The notes below the pieces were generated by a model. It worked only from the letters and a program-made list of their open reading frames with translations, was not told the origin of the DNA and searched no databases. Shown in pieces: positions 31,093 through 38,937 of a stretch of 64,000 bases of DNA. A program made the translations under genes and the position numbers. Source of the stretch: Vandammella animalimorsus (GTDB lineage: Bacteria > Pseudomonadota > Gammaproteobacteria > Burkholderiales > Burkholderiaceae_C); NCBI RefSeq assembly GCF_002285265.1, contig NZ_NSJB01000001.1, positions 985,642 to 1,049,641 on the forward strand. The letters are read 5' to 3'. Each line of letters begins with the position of its first letter. Within the stretch, counting starts at the first letter, position 1.

Positions 31093-31120
31093 CTTGAAAA
31101 ACCGGCCCCATGCCCCCAAA
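31093..31120 (+). promoter_or_regulatory. putative heat-shock (sigma-32) promoter of grpE
   Basis: CTTGAAA (31093-31099), 13-base spacer, CCCCCAAA (31113-31120). The -35 matches the sigma-32 consensus fully; the -10 only partly. Confidence 0.5.
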
Positions 31121-31247
31121 CGCATGGGGACTGCGCAAATCATTTGCCAACTTGCTGCATGCAGCCCCTAGGGCAGTGGTGCATTGCAAGCCATTTTTCT
31201 TGACTTGGTCGCGCCGCATGCGGCGCGCTGTTTTTCTCTTGTCTGCC

Positions 31248-31865
31248 ATGTCCATGCCACACGATCCCCATTCGCCCCTTTCCCCGTCCCATGCAGAGCA
31301 GCCCGAGGCCGATCTGCCCAAGGGCGCAGCCAGCGCCAGCCACGGCGACATGGGCGAGCCCGCCGACGTCAACGAGGAGCTGGCCGGCCTGTACGCCGAG
31401 ATCGAGCAGCTCAAATCCAACGCCCAGCAACTGCAGGCGCTGCAAAGCAAGAACGCCGAGCTCGCCGACCAGTACCTGCGCGCCAAGGCCGATGCCGACA
31501 ACGCCCGCCGCCGCGCCGAGGACGACGTGGCCAAGGCGCGCAAGTTCGGCATTGAATCGTTTGCGCAGGACTTGCTGGCCGTGGCCGACAGCCTGGACGC
31601 TGCACTGGCCATTGAAGCGGCCAGTGCCGAACAATTGCTCGAAGGCACGCGCGCCACGCAGCAGCAGCTGCTGTCGGTGTTCGAGCGCCACAAGCTCAGC
31701 CCCATCGCGCCAGAGCTGGGCAGCAAGTTCGACCCCAACCTGCACCAGGCCATCAGCGCCGTGCCGGCCGAGCAGGACAGTGGCACCATCGTCAGCCTGC
31801 TGCAAAAAGGCTATGCCATTGGCGAGCGCATCCTGCGCCCGGCTCTGGTCACCGTGGCTGCCTAA
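31248..31865 (+). CDS. grpE: nucleotide exchange factor GrpE
   Basis: Releases ADP from DnaK. About 205 aa: a disordered acidic N-terminus, a long coiled-coil helix (about 45-105, [12 protein letters not shown] to [20 protein letters not shown]), and the beta-wing domain with [14 protein letters not shown] and [23 protein letters not shown]. Start at ATG 31248 (MSMPHD) or six bases later; the frame is open upstream to 31110 but that part is unrelated to GrpE. It is first gene of the grpE-dnaK-dnaJ cluster. Confidence 0.95.
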   Translation: MSMPHDPHSPLSPSHAEQPEADLPKGAASASHGDMGEPADVNEELAGLYAEIEQLKSNAQQLQALQSKNAELADQYLRAKADADNARRRAEDDVAKARKFGIESFAQDLLAVADSLDAALAIEAASAEQLLEGTRATQQQLLSVFERHKLSPIAPELGSKFDPNLHQAISAVPAEQDSGTIVSLLQKGYAIGERILRPALVTVAA

Positions 31866-31935
31866 GCACCTTTTCTAAGAGGCCTGCCGCCGTCCAGGCC
31901 AGGCCACCCCAGGCACATTTTTCTCCGGCCCGGCC

Positions 31936-31963
31936 CTTGAAGCCAGGGCGGCCGGCCCTAGAT
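31936..31963 (+). promoter_or_regulatory. putative heat-shock (sigma-32) promoter of dnaK
   Basis: CTTGAAG (31936-31942), 13-base spacer, CCCTAGAT (31956-31963). Same layout and spacing as the element before grpE; both are embedded in CGGCCCTTGAA. Confidence 0.6.
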
Positions 31964-32023
31964 AGCGCTCAATGCAATCCTTTGCGGATCGCGGAAAAAT
32001 CAATCCAACAGGAGTCCAAACAC

Positions 32024-33964
32024 ATGGCAAAAATCATCGGCATCGACCTGGGCACGACCAACAGCTGCGTGTCCGTGATGGAAGGCAACAGCACCCGCGT
32101 GATCGAGAACAGCGAAGGCGCGCGCACCACGCCCTCCATCGTCGCCTACCAGCAAGATGGCGAAATCCTCGTGGGCGCATCGGCCAAGCGCCAGGCCGTG
32201 ACCAACGCGGCCAACACCATCTACGCCGTCAAGCGCCTGATCGGCCGCCGCTTTGGCGACGCCGAGGTGCAAAAGGACATCGACAAGATGCCCTACAAGA
32301 TCATCAAGGCCGACAACGGCGACGCCTGGGTCGAAGCCCGTGGCGAAAAGCTCGCGCCCCAGCAGGTCAGCGCCGAAATCCTGCGCAAGATGAAGAAAAC
32401 CGCCGAGGACTTTCTTGGCGAGCCCGTGACCGAAGCCGTCATCACCGTGCCGGCCTACTTCAACGACGCCCAGCGCCAGGCCACCAAGGATGCCGGTCGC
32501 ATCGCCGGGCTGGAGGTCAAGCGCATCATCAACGAGCCCACCGCTGCGGCCCTGGCCTTCGGCCTGGACAAGGCCGGCAAGGGCGACCGCAAGATCGCCG
32601 TCTATGACCTGGGCGGCGGCACGTTCGACGTGTCCATCATCGAGATTGCCGACGTCGATGGCGAAAAGCAGTTCGAAGTGCTCTCCACCAACGGCGACAC
32701 CTTCCTGGGCGGCGAGGACTTCGACCAGCGCATCATCAACTACATCATCGATGAGTTCAAAAAAGAGCAAGGCGTCGACCTCTCCAAGGACGTGCTGGCC
32801 CTGCAACGCCTGAAGGAAGCGGCCGAGAAGGCCAAGATCGAGCTGTCCAACAGCACGCAGACCGACATCAACCTGCCCTACATCACCGCCGATGCCTCTG
32901 GCCCCAAGCACCTGAACATCAAGCTCACGCGCGCCAAGCTGGAGTCGCTGGTGGACGATCTGATCGAGCGCTCCATCGAGCCTTGCCGCGTGGCCATCAA
33001 GGATGCGGGCGTGAAGGTCTCGGACATCGACGACGTGATCCTGGTGGGCGGCCAAACCCGCATGCCCAAGGTGCAGGAGAAGGTCAAGGAGTTCTTCGGC
33101 AAGGAGCCGCGCCGCGACGTCAACCCCGACGAAGCCGTGGCCGTGGGCGCCGCCATCCAGGGCCAGGTGCTCTCGGGCGACCGCTCCGACGTGCTGCTGC
33201 TGGACGTCACCCCACTGTCGCTGGGCATTGAAACCCTGGGCGGCGTGATGACCAAGATGATCACCAAGAACACCACCATCCCGACCAAGCACGCGCAGAC
33301 CTTCTCCACCGCCGACGACAACCAGCCGGCCGTGACCATCAAGGTCTACCAGGGCGAGCGCGAGATGGCCGCAGGCAACAAGCTGCTGGGCGAGTTCAAC
33401 CTGGAGGGCATTGCCCCCGCGCCACGCGGCACGCCACAAATCGAGGTGAGCTTCGACATCGACGCCAACGGCATCCTGCACGTCTCGGCCAAGGACAAGG
33501 GCACGGGCAAGGAAAACAAGATCACCATCAAGGCCAACTCCGGCCTGAGCGAGGACGAAATCCAGCAAATGGTCAAAGACGCCGAGCTCAACGCCGCCGA
33601 GGACAAGAAAAAGCTCGAACTGGTGCAGGCCAAAAATGAGGGCGAAGCCGCGCTGCATGGCGTGCGCAAGTCCCTGGCCGAGCATGGCGACAAACTCGAC
33701 GCCGCCGACAAGGAGGCCATCGAGAAAGCCGCCGCCGATCTGGAAGCGGCCCTCAAGGGCGACGACAAGGACGCCATCGCCAGCCAATCGGCCGCGCTGA
33801 TGACAGCCAGCCAGAAGCTGGGCGAGAAGATCTACGCCGATGCCCAGGCCACCGCCGGCGCAGGCGCAGGCGCCACAGCCGATGCGGCCGCAGCCGGTGC
33901 AGGCGCCAAGGCGCAGGACGACGATGTCGTTGACGCCGAGGTCAAGGAAGTCAAGAAGGACTGA
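32024..33964 (+). CDS. dnaK: molecular chaperone DnaK (Hsp70)
   Basis: 646 aa, normal for DnaK. The ATPase domain begins [19 protein letters not shown], with [15 protein letters not shown] and [11 protein letters not shown]; the linker [19 protein letters not shown] leads to the peptide-binding domain. The tail is [15 protein letters not shown]. Start ATG 32024 follows CAGGAG by nine bases. It is 158 bp after grpE with its own sigma-32-like promoter. The dnaJ gene, normally next, is separated by the inverted-repeat-bounded S23 unit. Confidence 0.98.
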   Translation: MAKIIGIDLGTTNSCVSVMEGNSTRVIENSEGARTTPSIVAYQQDGEILVGASAKRQAVTNAANTIYAVKRLIGRRFGDAEVQKDIDKMPYKIIKADNGDAWVEARGEKLAPQQVSAEILRKMKKTAEDFLGEPVTEAVITVPAYFNDAQRQATKDAGRIAGLEVKRIINEPTAAALAFGLDKAGKGDRKIAVYDLGGGTFDVSIIEIADVDGEKQFEVLSTNGDTFLGGEDFDQRIINYIIDEFKKEQGVDLSKDVLALQRLKEAAEKAKIELSNSTQTDINLPYITADASGPKHLNIKLTRAKLESLVDDLIERSIEPCRVAIKDAGVKVSDIDDVILVGGQTRMPKVQEKVKEFFGKEPRRDVNPDEAVAVGAAIQGQVLSGDRSDVLLLDVTPLSLGIETLGGVMTKMITKNTTIPTKHAQTFSTADDNQPAVTIKVYQGEREMAAGNKLLGEFNLEGIAPAPRGTPQIEVSFDIDANGILHVSAKDKGTGKENKITIKANSGLSEDEIQQMVKDAELNAAEDKKKLELVQAKNEGEAALHGVRKSLAEHGDKLDAADKEAIEKAAADLEAALKGDDKDAIASQSAALMTASQKLGEKIYADAQATAGAGAGATADAAAAGAGAKAQDDDVVDAEVKEVKKD

Positions 33965-33969
33965 AAGAG

Positions 33970-33995
33970 GGTTGAGCGTTCGGCGTTGAGCGTTG
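33970..33995 (+). repeat. left inverted repeat of the S23 unit
   Basis: Starts GGTTGAGCGTTC, five bases after the dnaK stop codon, and runs into the TTG start of the enclosed gene. Confidence 0.85.
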
Positions 33996-34364
33996 GACGT
34001 GAAAGTGCGCAACTTCCGTGACCTGATCGCTTGGCAAGTCTCGTTTGAGCTTGCCAAGCGTATTTATTGGGCCACGGAAAACTATCCGCCATCTGAGCAC
34101 TACGGGCTCAGGGCCCAGATGCGCCGCGCCGGCGTCTCCATCGCCTCCAATCTGGCCGAAGGCGCTGGCCGCTCGACCAAAAAGGACTTTTCCAGCTTCG
34201 TCACCATTGCACGCGGCTCGCTCAACGAGTTGCAAACCCAGACTCTTCTGTCCGTGGAGCTGGGATATCTCGCTCAGGCAGACGCGGCACAACTGCAAGC
34301 GCTCATCGATCGGCTCTATGGCCTGCTCAATGGATTGCGCAGCTCGCTCAACGCTGAACGCTGA
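33993..34364 (+). CDS. four-helix-bundle protein (S23/IVS type)
   Basis: 123 aa, of the family found in intervening sequences of 23S rRNA genes and as Avd-like proteins in diversity-generating retroelements. Hallmarks: [21 protein letters not shown] at the start, [14 protein letters not shown] [22 protein letters not shown], and [21 protein letters not shown]. It forms a basic-faced four-helix pentamer in known members; the biochemical role is unsettled. Start is TTG 33993 or GTG 33999; there is no ATG. Both ends lie in the inverted repeats, so the gene and the repeats form one unit. Confidence 0.9.
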   Translation: MDVKVRNFRDLIAWQVSFELAKRIYWATENYPPSEHYGLRAQMRRAGVSIASNLAEGAGRSTKKDFSSFVTIARGSLNELQTQTLLSVELGYLAQADAAQLQALIDRLYGLLNGLRSSLNAER

Positions 34365-34374
34365 ACGCTCAACC
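34349..34374 (-). repeat. right inverted repeat of the S23 unit
   Basis: Ends GAACGCTCAACC four bases before the dnaJ start codon. It contains the stop codon of the four-helix-bundle gene at 34362-34364. Confidence 0.85.
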
Positions 34375-34378
34375 ATCC

Positions 34379-35515
34379 ATGTCCAAACGCGATTACTACG
34401 AAGTGCTGGGCGTTCCCAAAAACGCCAGCGACGACGAAATCAAGAAGGCTTACCGCAAGCTGTCCTCCAAATACCACCCGGACCGCCACCAAGGCGATGA
34501 GGCCAAGGCCAGCGCCGAGGCCCGCTTCAAGGAGGGCAAGGAGGCCTACGAAATCCTCTCCGACCCGCAAAAGCGCGCCGCCTACGACCAGTACGGCCAC
34601 GCCGGCGTGGACCCTAACATGCGCGGCGGCTTTGGCGGCGGCGCTGAAGGCTTTGGCGGCTTTGCCGAGGCCTTTGGCGACATCTTTGGCGACATCTTCA
34701 ACCAGCGCCGTGGCGGCGGTCGGCAGGTCTACAAAGGCAACGACCTGAGCTACGCCATGGAAATCACGCTGGAGGAAGCCGCCCGCGGCAAGGATGCGCA
34801 GATCAAAATCCCCTCGTGGGAAGACTGCAGCACCTGCGAGGGCAGCGGCGCGCGCCCCGGCACCAAGGTCGAGACCTGCTCGACCTGCCACGGCCAGGGC
34901 ATGGTGCAGATGCGCCAGGGCTTCTTCAGCGTGCAGCAGACCTGCCCCAGCTGCCACGGCAGCGGCAAGCGCATTGCCGAGCCCTGCTCGGCCTGCCACG
35001 GCCAGGGCAAGCTCAAGACGCAGAAAACGCTGGAAATCAAAATCCCCGCCGGCATCGACGACGGCATGCGCATCCGCTCCAGCGGCAATGGCGAGCCGGG
35101 CAGCCACGGCGGCCCGCCGGGCGATCTTTATATTGAAGTGCGCGTCAAGCCGCACGACATCTTCGAGCGCGACGGCGACGACCTGCACTGCACCGTGCCC
35201 GTGAGCATGACCACCGCCGCGCTGGGCGGCGAGATCGAAGTGCCCACGTTGGAAGGCAAGGCGGCCATCGACATCCCCGAAGGCACGCAGCCGGGCAAGC
35301 AGTTCCGCCTGCGCGGCAAGGGCATCAAGGGCCTGCGCTCAAGCATTGCCGGCGACCTGTACTGCCACATCCAGGTGGAAATCCCGGTCAAGCTCACCGA
35401 ATTCCAGCGCAAGACCTTGAAGGAGCTGGACGATTCGCTGAAAAAAGGCGGCGGCAAGCACTCGCCCAGCAGCCAGTCCTTTGCCGACAAGTTCAAGCGC
35501 TTCTTCGGCGGTTGA
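34379..35515 (+). CDS. dnaJ: co-chaperone DnaJ (Hsp40)
   Basis: 378 aa class A J-protein. The J-domain carries the HPD motif ([10 protein letters not shown]). A Gly/Phe-rich region (about 75-110) and four zinc-finger repeats follow: [24 protein letters not shown] and [10 protein letters not shown]-terminal substrate-binding domain completes it. Everything is intact. No Shine-Dalgarno is visible before ATG 34379, because the bases just upstream belong to the right arm of the S23 unit. Translation may depend on coupling or on that structure being opened. Confidence 0.97.
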   Translation: MSKRDYYEVLGVPKNASDDEIKKAYRKLSSKYHPDRHQGDEAKASAEARFKEGKEAYEILSDPQKRAAYDQYGHAGVDPNMRGGFGGGAEGFGGFAEAFGDIFGDIFNQRRGGGRQVYKGNDLSYAMEITLEEAARGKDAQIKIPSWEDCSTCEGSGARPGTKVETCSTCHGQGMVQMRQGFFSVQQTCPSCHGSGKRIAEPCSACHGQGKLKTQKTLEIKIPAGIDDGMRIRSSGNGEPGSHGGPPGDLYIEVRVKPHDIFERDGDDLHCTVPVSMTTAALGGEIEVPTLEGKAAIDIPEGTQPGKQFRLRGKGIKGLRSSIAGDLYCHIQVEIPVKLTEFQRKTLKELDDSLKKGGGKHSPSSQSFADKFKRFFGG

Positions 35516-35540
35516 AGCCCTCCATCATCACCGTCCTGCC

Positions 35541-35981
35541 ATGCCTGAATTCGTCGACACCTCGCCGCCTGGCGTCTGCATTTTCTGCAAGCTCGCCGCA
35601 GGGGAAGTCCCTGCCGCCCTCGTCTACCAGGATGCGCTGACCCTGGCTTTCATGGATCTGGGCCAGGTCACGCCCGGCCACGTGCTGGTGGCCAGCCGGC
35701 GCCACGCCGTGGACTTGTTCGAGCTCACGCCCGAGGAATGCGCCGCCGTGATGCAAAGCAGCCAGCGCGTGGCGCGCGCCGTGCAGGCGGCCTTCCAGCC
35801 CAGCGGCATGACGCTGCTGCAGGCCAATGGCCGCAGCGGCGGACAGACCGTGTTTCACTTTCACATGCACGTCGTGCCCCGCCACGAGGGCGACGGCGTG
35901 GGCCTGATCTGGCCGCGCCAGGAGCCCGGCCACGAGGTGCTGCAGGACTACGCCCGCCGCATCCGCGCCGCCATGGCCTGA
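35541..35981 (+). CDS. HIT family protein (histidine triad nucleotide hydrolase)
   Basis: 146 aa. The zinc-binding CIFCKLAAGEVPA start and the catalytic histidine triad FHFHMHVVPRH place it in the HIT/Fhit-like branch, which cleaves AMP from lysyl-adenylate, ApnA or similar nucleotides. Length and layout are normal. It begins 25 bp after dnaJ and is probably read through from that operon. Confidence 0.92.
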   Translation: MPEFVDTSPPGVCIFCKLAAGEVPAALVYQDALTLAFMDLGQVTPGHVLVASRRHAVDLFELTPEECAAVMQSSQRVARAVQAAFQPSGMTLLQANGRSGGQTVFHFHMHVVPRHEGDGVGLIWPRQEPGHEVLQDYARRIRAAMA

Positions 35982-36186
35982 GTACCTGTCGGGCGTCGGC
36001 CAAATGGCTGCCGCCCAGCAAGCCGCGAGAAGAGGGCCGGAACATCCGGGGCGCATCCTCTCACAACCCGGCATTGCCTTGCCTTCGCTGCCGCGCTCCG
36101 ACACATCCGCTGCGCGGCGGTTTGGTGTGTTGATGGGCAGGGGCGTATTCAAACCAGCTTTTTTGTCAAACAAACATAGTTCTTGG

Positions 36187-36396
36187 CTAGGTGTGAAGTG
36201 TCAAGAGGTTGTTTCTCGGCGTGGGAAGTCGGCTCATGGGAAGTAGGCGGCCGATGCCATGGTGCGGTCGGTGCCAGTTGTAGTGGTGCTGCCAGCTGAG
36301 CAGCGCCTGGATGCGTCGGGCTGAGTTCTGGTAGCTCCAGCCGTATGCCCACTCGCGCAGGGCCGACTGAATGAAGCGCTCGACCTTGCCCTCGAT
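36187..36396 (-). pseudogene. IS481-family transposase, C-terminal remnant with insertion-sequence end
   Basis: Only the final 70 residues remain, reading leftward: GKVERFIQSALREWAYGWSY, HHYNWHRPHHGIG and a normal stop. The bases beyond it (TGTGAAGTGTCAA from 36192, read on the plus strand) look like the IS481-type terminal repeat. The rest of the element is gone; upstream sequence in this frame is unrelated. It marks the left edge of an AT-richer patch. Confidence 0.85.
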
Positions 36397-36485
36397 ACGC
36401 GTCAGTCTCTCGCGCATGTTGAGGGTGTGGGTTTGCATTGCTGCATTATGGACGTCTTGTACGCGCATTGTCCATGTCATGGGCC

Positions 36486-36785
36486 TTACTGCTTGCGCTT
36501 TCCTTTGGCGGCTGGTTTGCGTTTTTCCGGTAGGGGATTGAGCAAGGCCGCATCAAAGACCAGAGGGGTATCGTCTGGCGCGTTTGTGGCGTCAACCAAC
36601 GCCAGTTGATTGAATGCCAGCATGTGCGCAGGGCGAGGCTTGCCATCCGCAGCGCCCCGAAAGGTACCTGCCGATATTTCCACATTGACTGAAAATGCCC
36701 ACCTGCCCTGGTGGATTTTTGCGTCTTTGAGCATCAGCCGCATCAGATTTTCAACATCAAAGATAAATTCTTTCTTTTCTTTCAT
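36486..36785 (-). CDS. small protein of unknown function, third gene of the TA-like module
   Basis: 99 aa from ATG 36785, or 108 aa from ATG 36812. Compact N-terminal part (EFIFDVENLMRLMLKDAKIHQG, RWAFSVNVEISAGTFRG) followed by PAHMLAFNQLALVD and a strongly basic tail KRKPAAKGKRKQ. I do not recognise the family. Its start overlaps the end of the upstream antitoxin-like gene by 29 bases, so translation is likely coupled. It could be a third TA component such as a chaperone or enhancer of the antitoxin, which is speculation. Confidence 0.6.
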   Translation of the reverse strand: MKEKKEFIFDVENLMRLMLKDAKIHQGRWAFSVNVEISAGTFRGAADGKPRPAHMLAFNQLALVDATNAPDDTPLVFDAALLNPLPEKRKPAAKGKRKQ

Positions 36786-37359
36786 GGCTAATGACTTTCG
36801 TGGAGATTTCAATCATGCTTGGCTGAACCACATCATGAAGCCGCATGTATTTATCATCTAATTTTCTGGCTATCTTAGCTTTGACCTGGCGATTTGCATC
36901 AAAGACGTCCTTCTCGTATTTCGTTCTAAGCTCCCAAATCTGCGGAATCGGCTTTTCATCCAAAGACCTGAAGACGATCTCCACCTGAATATTTAAAGCA
37001 TCGGCAAATTCAAATAGCGTGGTAGCTGTTGGGTTGGCATCGCCGCTGAGTAATCGGGTGATGCGACCTTTGCTGACGGACATCTTTTCCGCCAACTCGG
37101 CGCGCTTCTTGCCAGACCAAGCCAAGGCGGCGGCCATATGTGCGCCAAGCCGTTCCAACCTAACCTGATTGGCAGTTGGAGGCCCTAATTCTTGGAATAG
37201 CGTCAACAGGCTTTCATATGCTTGCTGTATGTCATTGTCGTCGCGCGCAACACTTGTTTTTTCTGCATTCACTGCAGCTGCGCGGACTGCCGCAATTTGG
37301 CGACTCGGTCGCACATGCGCTTTTGATCGCCCTTGCTCAGTTTGTCTACTCTTTTGCAT
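36757..37359 (-). CDS. XRE-family helix-turn-helix protein, probable antitoxin
   Basis: 200 aa from ATG 37359. A GTG at 37272, overlapping the upstream stop codon, would give a shorter, tightly coupled form. A clear XRE-type helix-turn-helix lies in the middle: RAELAEKMSVSKGRITRLLSGDANPTATTLFEFADALNIQVEIVF. The C-terminal 70 residues are charged and contain KYEKDVFDANRQVKAKIARKLDDKYM. Lying directly after a HigB/RelE-like gene, it is a likely antitoxin and autorepressor; an inverted repeat upstream of the operon is a candidate operator. Base use is visibly AT-richer than in the flanking core genes. Confidence 0.7.
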   Translation of the reverse strand: MQKSRQTEQGRSKAHVRPSRQIAAVRAAAVNAEKTSVARDDNDIQQAYESLLTLFQELGPPTANQVRLERLGAHMAAALAWSGKKRAELAEKMSVSKGRITRLLSGDANPTATTLFEFADALNIQVEIVFRSLDEKPIPQIWELRTKYEKDVFDANRQVKAKIARKLDDKYMRLHDVVQPSMIEISTKVISHERKERIYL

Positions 37360-37736
37360 AACAAGCCTACCAAAATCAGCTGGCGGCACTGGCCGTAAAC
37401 GAAATAAATGCGTGTGCTGCCAACCAATCGCAACCGGAATACAGATGTTCCGCTTGAGCACACAAACCCAGTGTGGAGCTGTTTGTCATCAAACAAGTCA
37501 CTGAGCAATTGCCCTGTTGCGGTGAATTCCTGCAGTTTTCGCAACGCAGTTTGCATCGCCTGCAGGTCTCTTTGGGACGCCAAGGCTTTCATGTCATCGA
37601 AAGCCCAGCAACTGACTTGACGCCCATCATCATCTTGCTCAACGCCAATCATTGGCCGCCAAGAAAGCTGATGGAGTTCTGGCTCGTAGGGCGGGCCGGG
37701 GTATCCGGTGCTGAGCGGCTTCAGAAAGACTGGCAT
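37269..37736 (-). CDS. RelE/HigB-like (Gp49-type) toxin
   Basis: 155 aa. The second half resembles phage-derived Gp49/HigB-type toxins: LHTGFVCSSGTSVFRLRLVGSTRIYFVYGQ followed by a helical, basic end KLSKGDQKRMCDRVAKLRQ. The first 60 residues are longer than usual. If it acts as the family does, it is a ribosome-dependent mRNA endonuclease. It is first gene of a leftward overlapping trio. ATG 37736 follows AAGG by four bases. The assignment rests on pattern and context, so it is moderately certain. Confidence 0.65.
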   Translation of the reverse strand: MPVFLKPLSTGYPGPPYEPELHQLSWRPMIGVEQDDDGRQVSCWAFDDMKALASQRDLQAMQTALRKLQEFTATGQLLSDLFDDKQLHTGFVCSSGTSVFRLRLVGSTRIYFVYGQCRQLILVGLLCKRVDKLSKGDQKRMCDRVAKLRQSAQLQ

Positions 37737-37744
37737 GTTACCTT

Positions 37745-37771
37745 AAAAGTTAACTAACTGCGCTAACTTTT
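37745..37771. promoter_or_regulatory. inverted-repeat operator candidate of the TA-like operon
   Basis: AAAAGTTA (37745-37752) and TAACTTTT (37764-37771) form a perfect 8-bp inverted repeat 9 bases upstream of the toxin start codon, in AT-rich DNA. Position and form fit autoregulation by the XRE protein. Confidence 0.5.
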
Positions 37772-37839
37772 TTTAGTTACGTAATGAAACCCATTGGCTT
37801 GACATCATGCCCCTTGTAGCAGAGTGCCATGTGCTTTAG

Positions 37840-38273
37840 CTATCGCGCCCGCTGTAAGCTACGCCACTCCCACGGTGGCACGGGCCACAGCATCGGTCCA
37901 CAGGCCGCGCCTGGCAGCCTTGGCTGCATCCTGCTGATACCGATATAGCCAGCCGCGATCCTTGGCGTACCACTCAAACACCCAGGCCATGCCGCTGCTG
38001 ACCCGGTGCGAAGCCACATCCTGCCCCTGGCACCCCACATCGGCCACCCAGCGCTTGTATCGGTCGGTGCTGCGCTGGGCGATCTTGGCCTGCTGCTGGT
38101 GGCACAGCTCGGTCAGGCTTTGGCGAGACCGATTGCCCCAGGGTTGTTTTTTCCGGCGCGTCAATCGCGGCAACGCGCACCCGCACCTGCTGATACTGAC
38201 CGGGCTGGCCGCAGCGGGCTGTGAGCGTGTCGACGTCGCTGATGGCTACGATCAGGCAGATGGAAAGCAGCAT
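37840..38273 (-). pseudogene. thermonuclease (SNase-like) gene with two frameshifts
   Basis: Reading leftward: a hydrophobic start MLLSICLIVAISDVDTLTAR with the active-site DxDTL, then VRVAAIDAPE. The frame is then lost at a six-A run (38152-38147 on this strand). The next frame continues KQPWGNRSRQSLTELC, DRYKRWVADVGCQGQDVAS and GMAWVFEWYAKDRGWLY. A second shift near 37895 moves the ending (PVPPWEWRSLQ) into a third frame. One shift at a homopolymer could be an assembly error, but two suggest real decay. It starts 7 bases after the preceding gene's stop with AGAGGAA upstream. Confidence 0.8.
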
Positions 38274-38279
38274 TTCCTC

Positions 38280-38687
38280 TTACTTGCCAGACTTGTTGCA
38301 CGCAATCTTACCCTTCCAATAGGCAATTGAGCCATCCACAATTGGCCCCCATTTATCAGGGTTGCTTTTCTCAAGGTCTTGCTTTGTCTCGCCTTCAGCG
38401 ATATATCGAGTCAGGTTCTTTTTACAATTAAACTCTCGCCTTGTATATACAAGATAAATTTTCCCCTGCCTTTCCGACGAAATTTCTGCAATGTCTCCCT
38501 TTCTCTTGATTGAAAGGATCTTGTGTGTCGCACCAGGATCGCTTGGAATTACAAAAGATTTATTCAACCCAATCTTAGAAAGATTCTTTTCGCTCAAAAT
38601 TTCTTGCGAATTTGCCTGCGCCAAGCAAGTTCCAAAAGATGCGGCTGAGAGAAACAAGAAGGAAGCGATTTTTGTTTTCATGAACAT
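38280..38687 (-). CDS. small secreted protein of unknown function
   Basis: About 135 aa. Signal peptide KTKIASFLFLSAASFGTCLAQA with an AxA-like cleavage near residue 25. The mature part is lysine-rich with two cysteines (FNCKKNL and IACNKSGK) that could form a disulfide. Codon use is distinctly AT-richer than in the core genes. The start is either ATG 38687 or ATG 38681, with no good ribosome site. I recognise no domain. It lies directly before the nuclease pseudogene on the same strand, so the two were probably one operon. Confidence 0.6.
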   Translation of the reverse strand: MFMKTKIASFLFLSAASFGTCLAQANSQEILSEKNLSKIGLNKSFVIPSDPGATHKILSIKRKGDIAEISSERQGKIYLVYTRREFNCKKNLTRYIAEGETKQDLEKSNPDKWGPIVDGSIAYWKGKIACNKSGK

Positions 38688-38703
38688 GAAGCGATTAGGC
38701 GGC

Positions 38704-38937
38704 ATCAGCCACCTGGTTGTTGAAAGGACAGATGGCATTATCGGCCGCATCGATGCTGCGCGGGCGATATTTGAAGGTGGCTTTTCGCTCTCGCTTTCCT
38801 CGGTCTGGCCGTTGACTGCGCCCCAATGACTGACGCCTGATCTGGCCTGAGCCTGCTCTTTCAAAGCCTTGGCCTGGCTTGGAGCGCCGCAAAGCTGCCC
38901 GAAAGCACTGCTGCCGTGCTGAAAAGCAAGCACCAGC
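38704..38937 (-). other. coding-like remnant, no intact gene
   Basis: Read leftward, one frame carries SLGNELVLAFQHGSSAFGQ and AQARSGVSHWGAVNGQ, and another ends FKYRPRSIDAADNAICPFNN before a stop at about 38697. This looks like one protein end split by a frameshift. I cannot name it. Confidence 0.3.

Larger units (their letters stand above)
33970..34374. mobile_element. inverted-repeat-bounded S23/IVS-like unit between dnaK and dnaJ
   Basis: A 405-bp unit whose ends are inverted repeats: 33970-33995 and 34349-34374 match at 24 of 26 positions when one is reversed and complemented, and one of the two mismatches would be a G-U pair in RNA. Each arm is itself built from GAGCGTT-type units. The arms overlap the start and stop of the enclosed four-helix-bundle gene. 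Removing the unit would leave 9 bases between dnaK stop and dnaJ start. That it is mobile or excisable is inference. Confidence 0.65.

Noticed and set aside
33981..34374. CRISPR-like reading of the repeated GAGCGTT/GAACGCT units.
   Set aside because: Units are only 7-9 bases, in two opposed clusters around one gene, without spacers; inverted repeats explain them.
37859..38173. The 104-codon frame of the nuclease taken as an intact small gene.
   Set aside because: It lacks the catalytic N-terminal part, which lies in another frame just upstream, and its last residues leave the family alignment.
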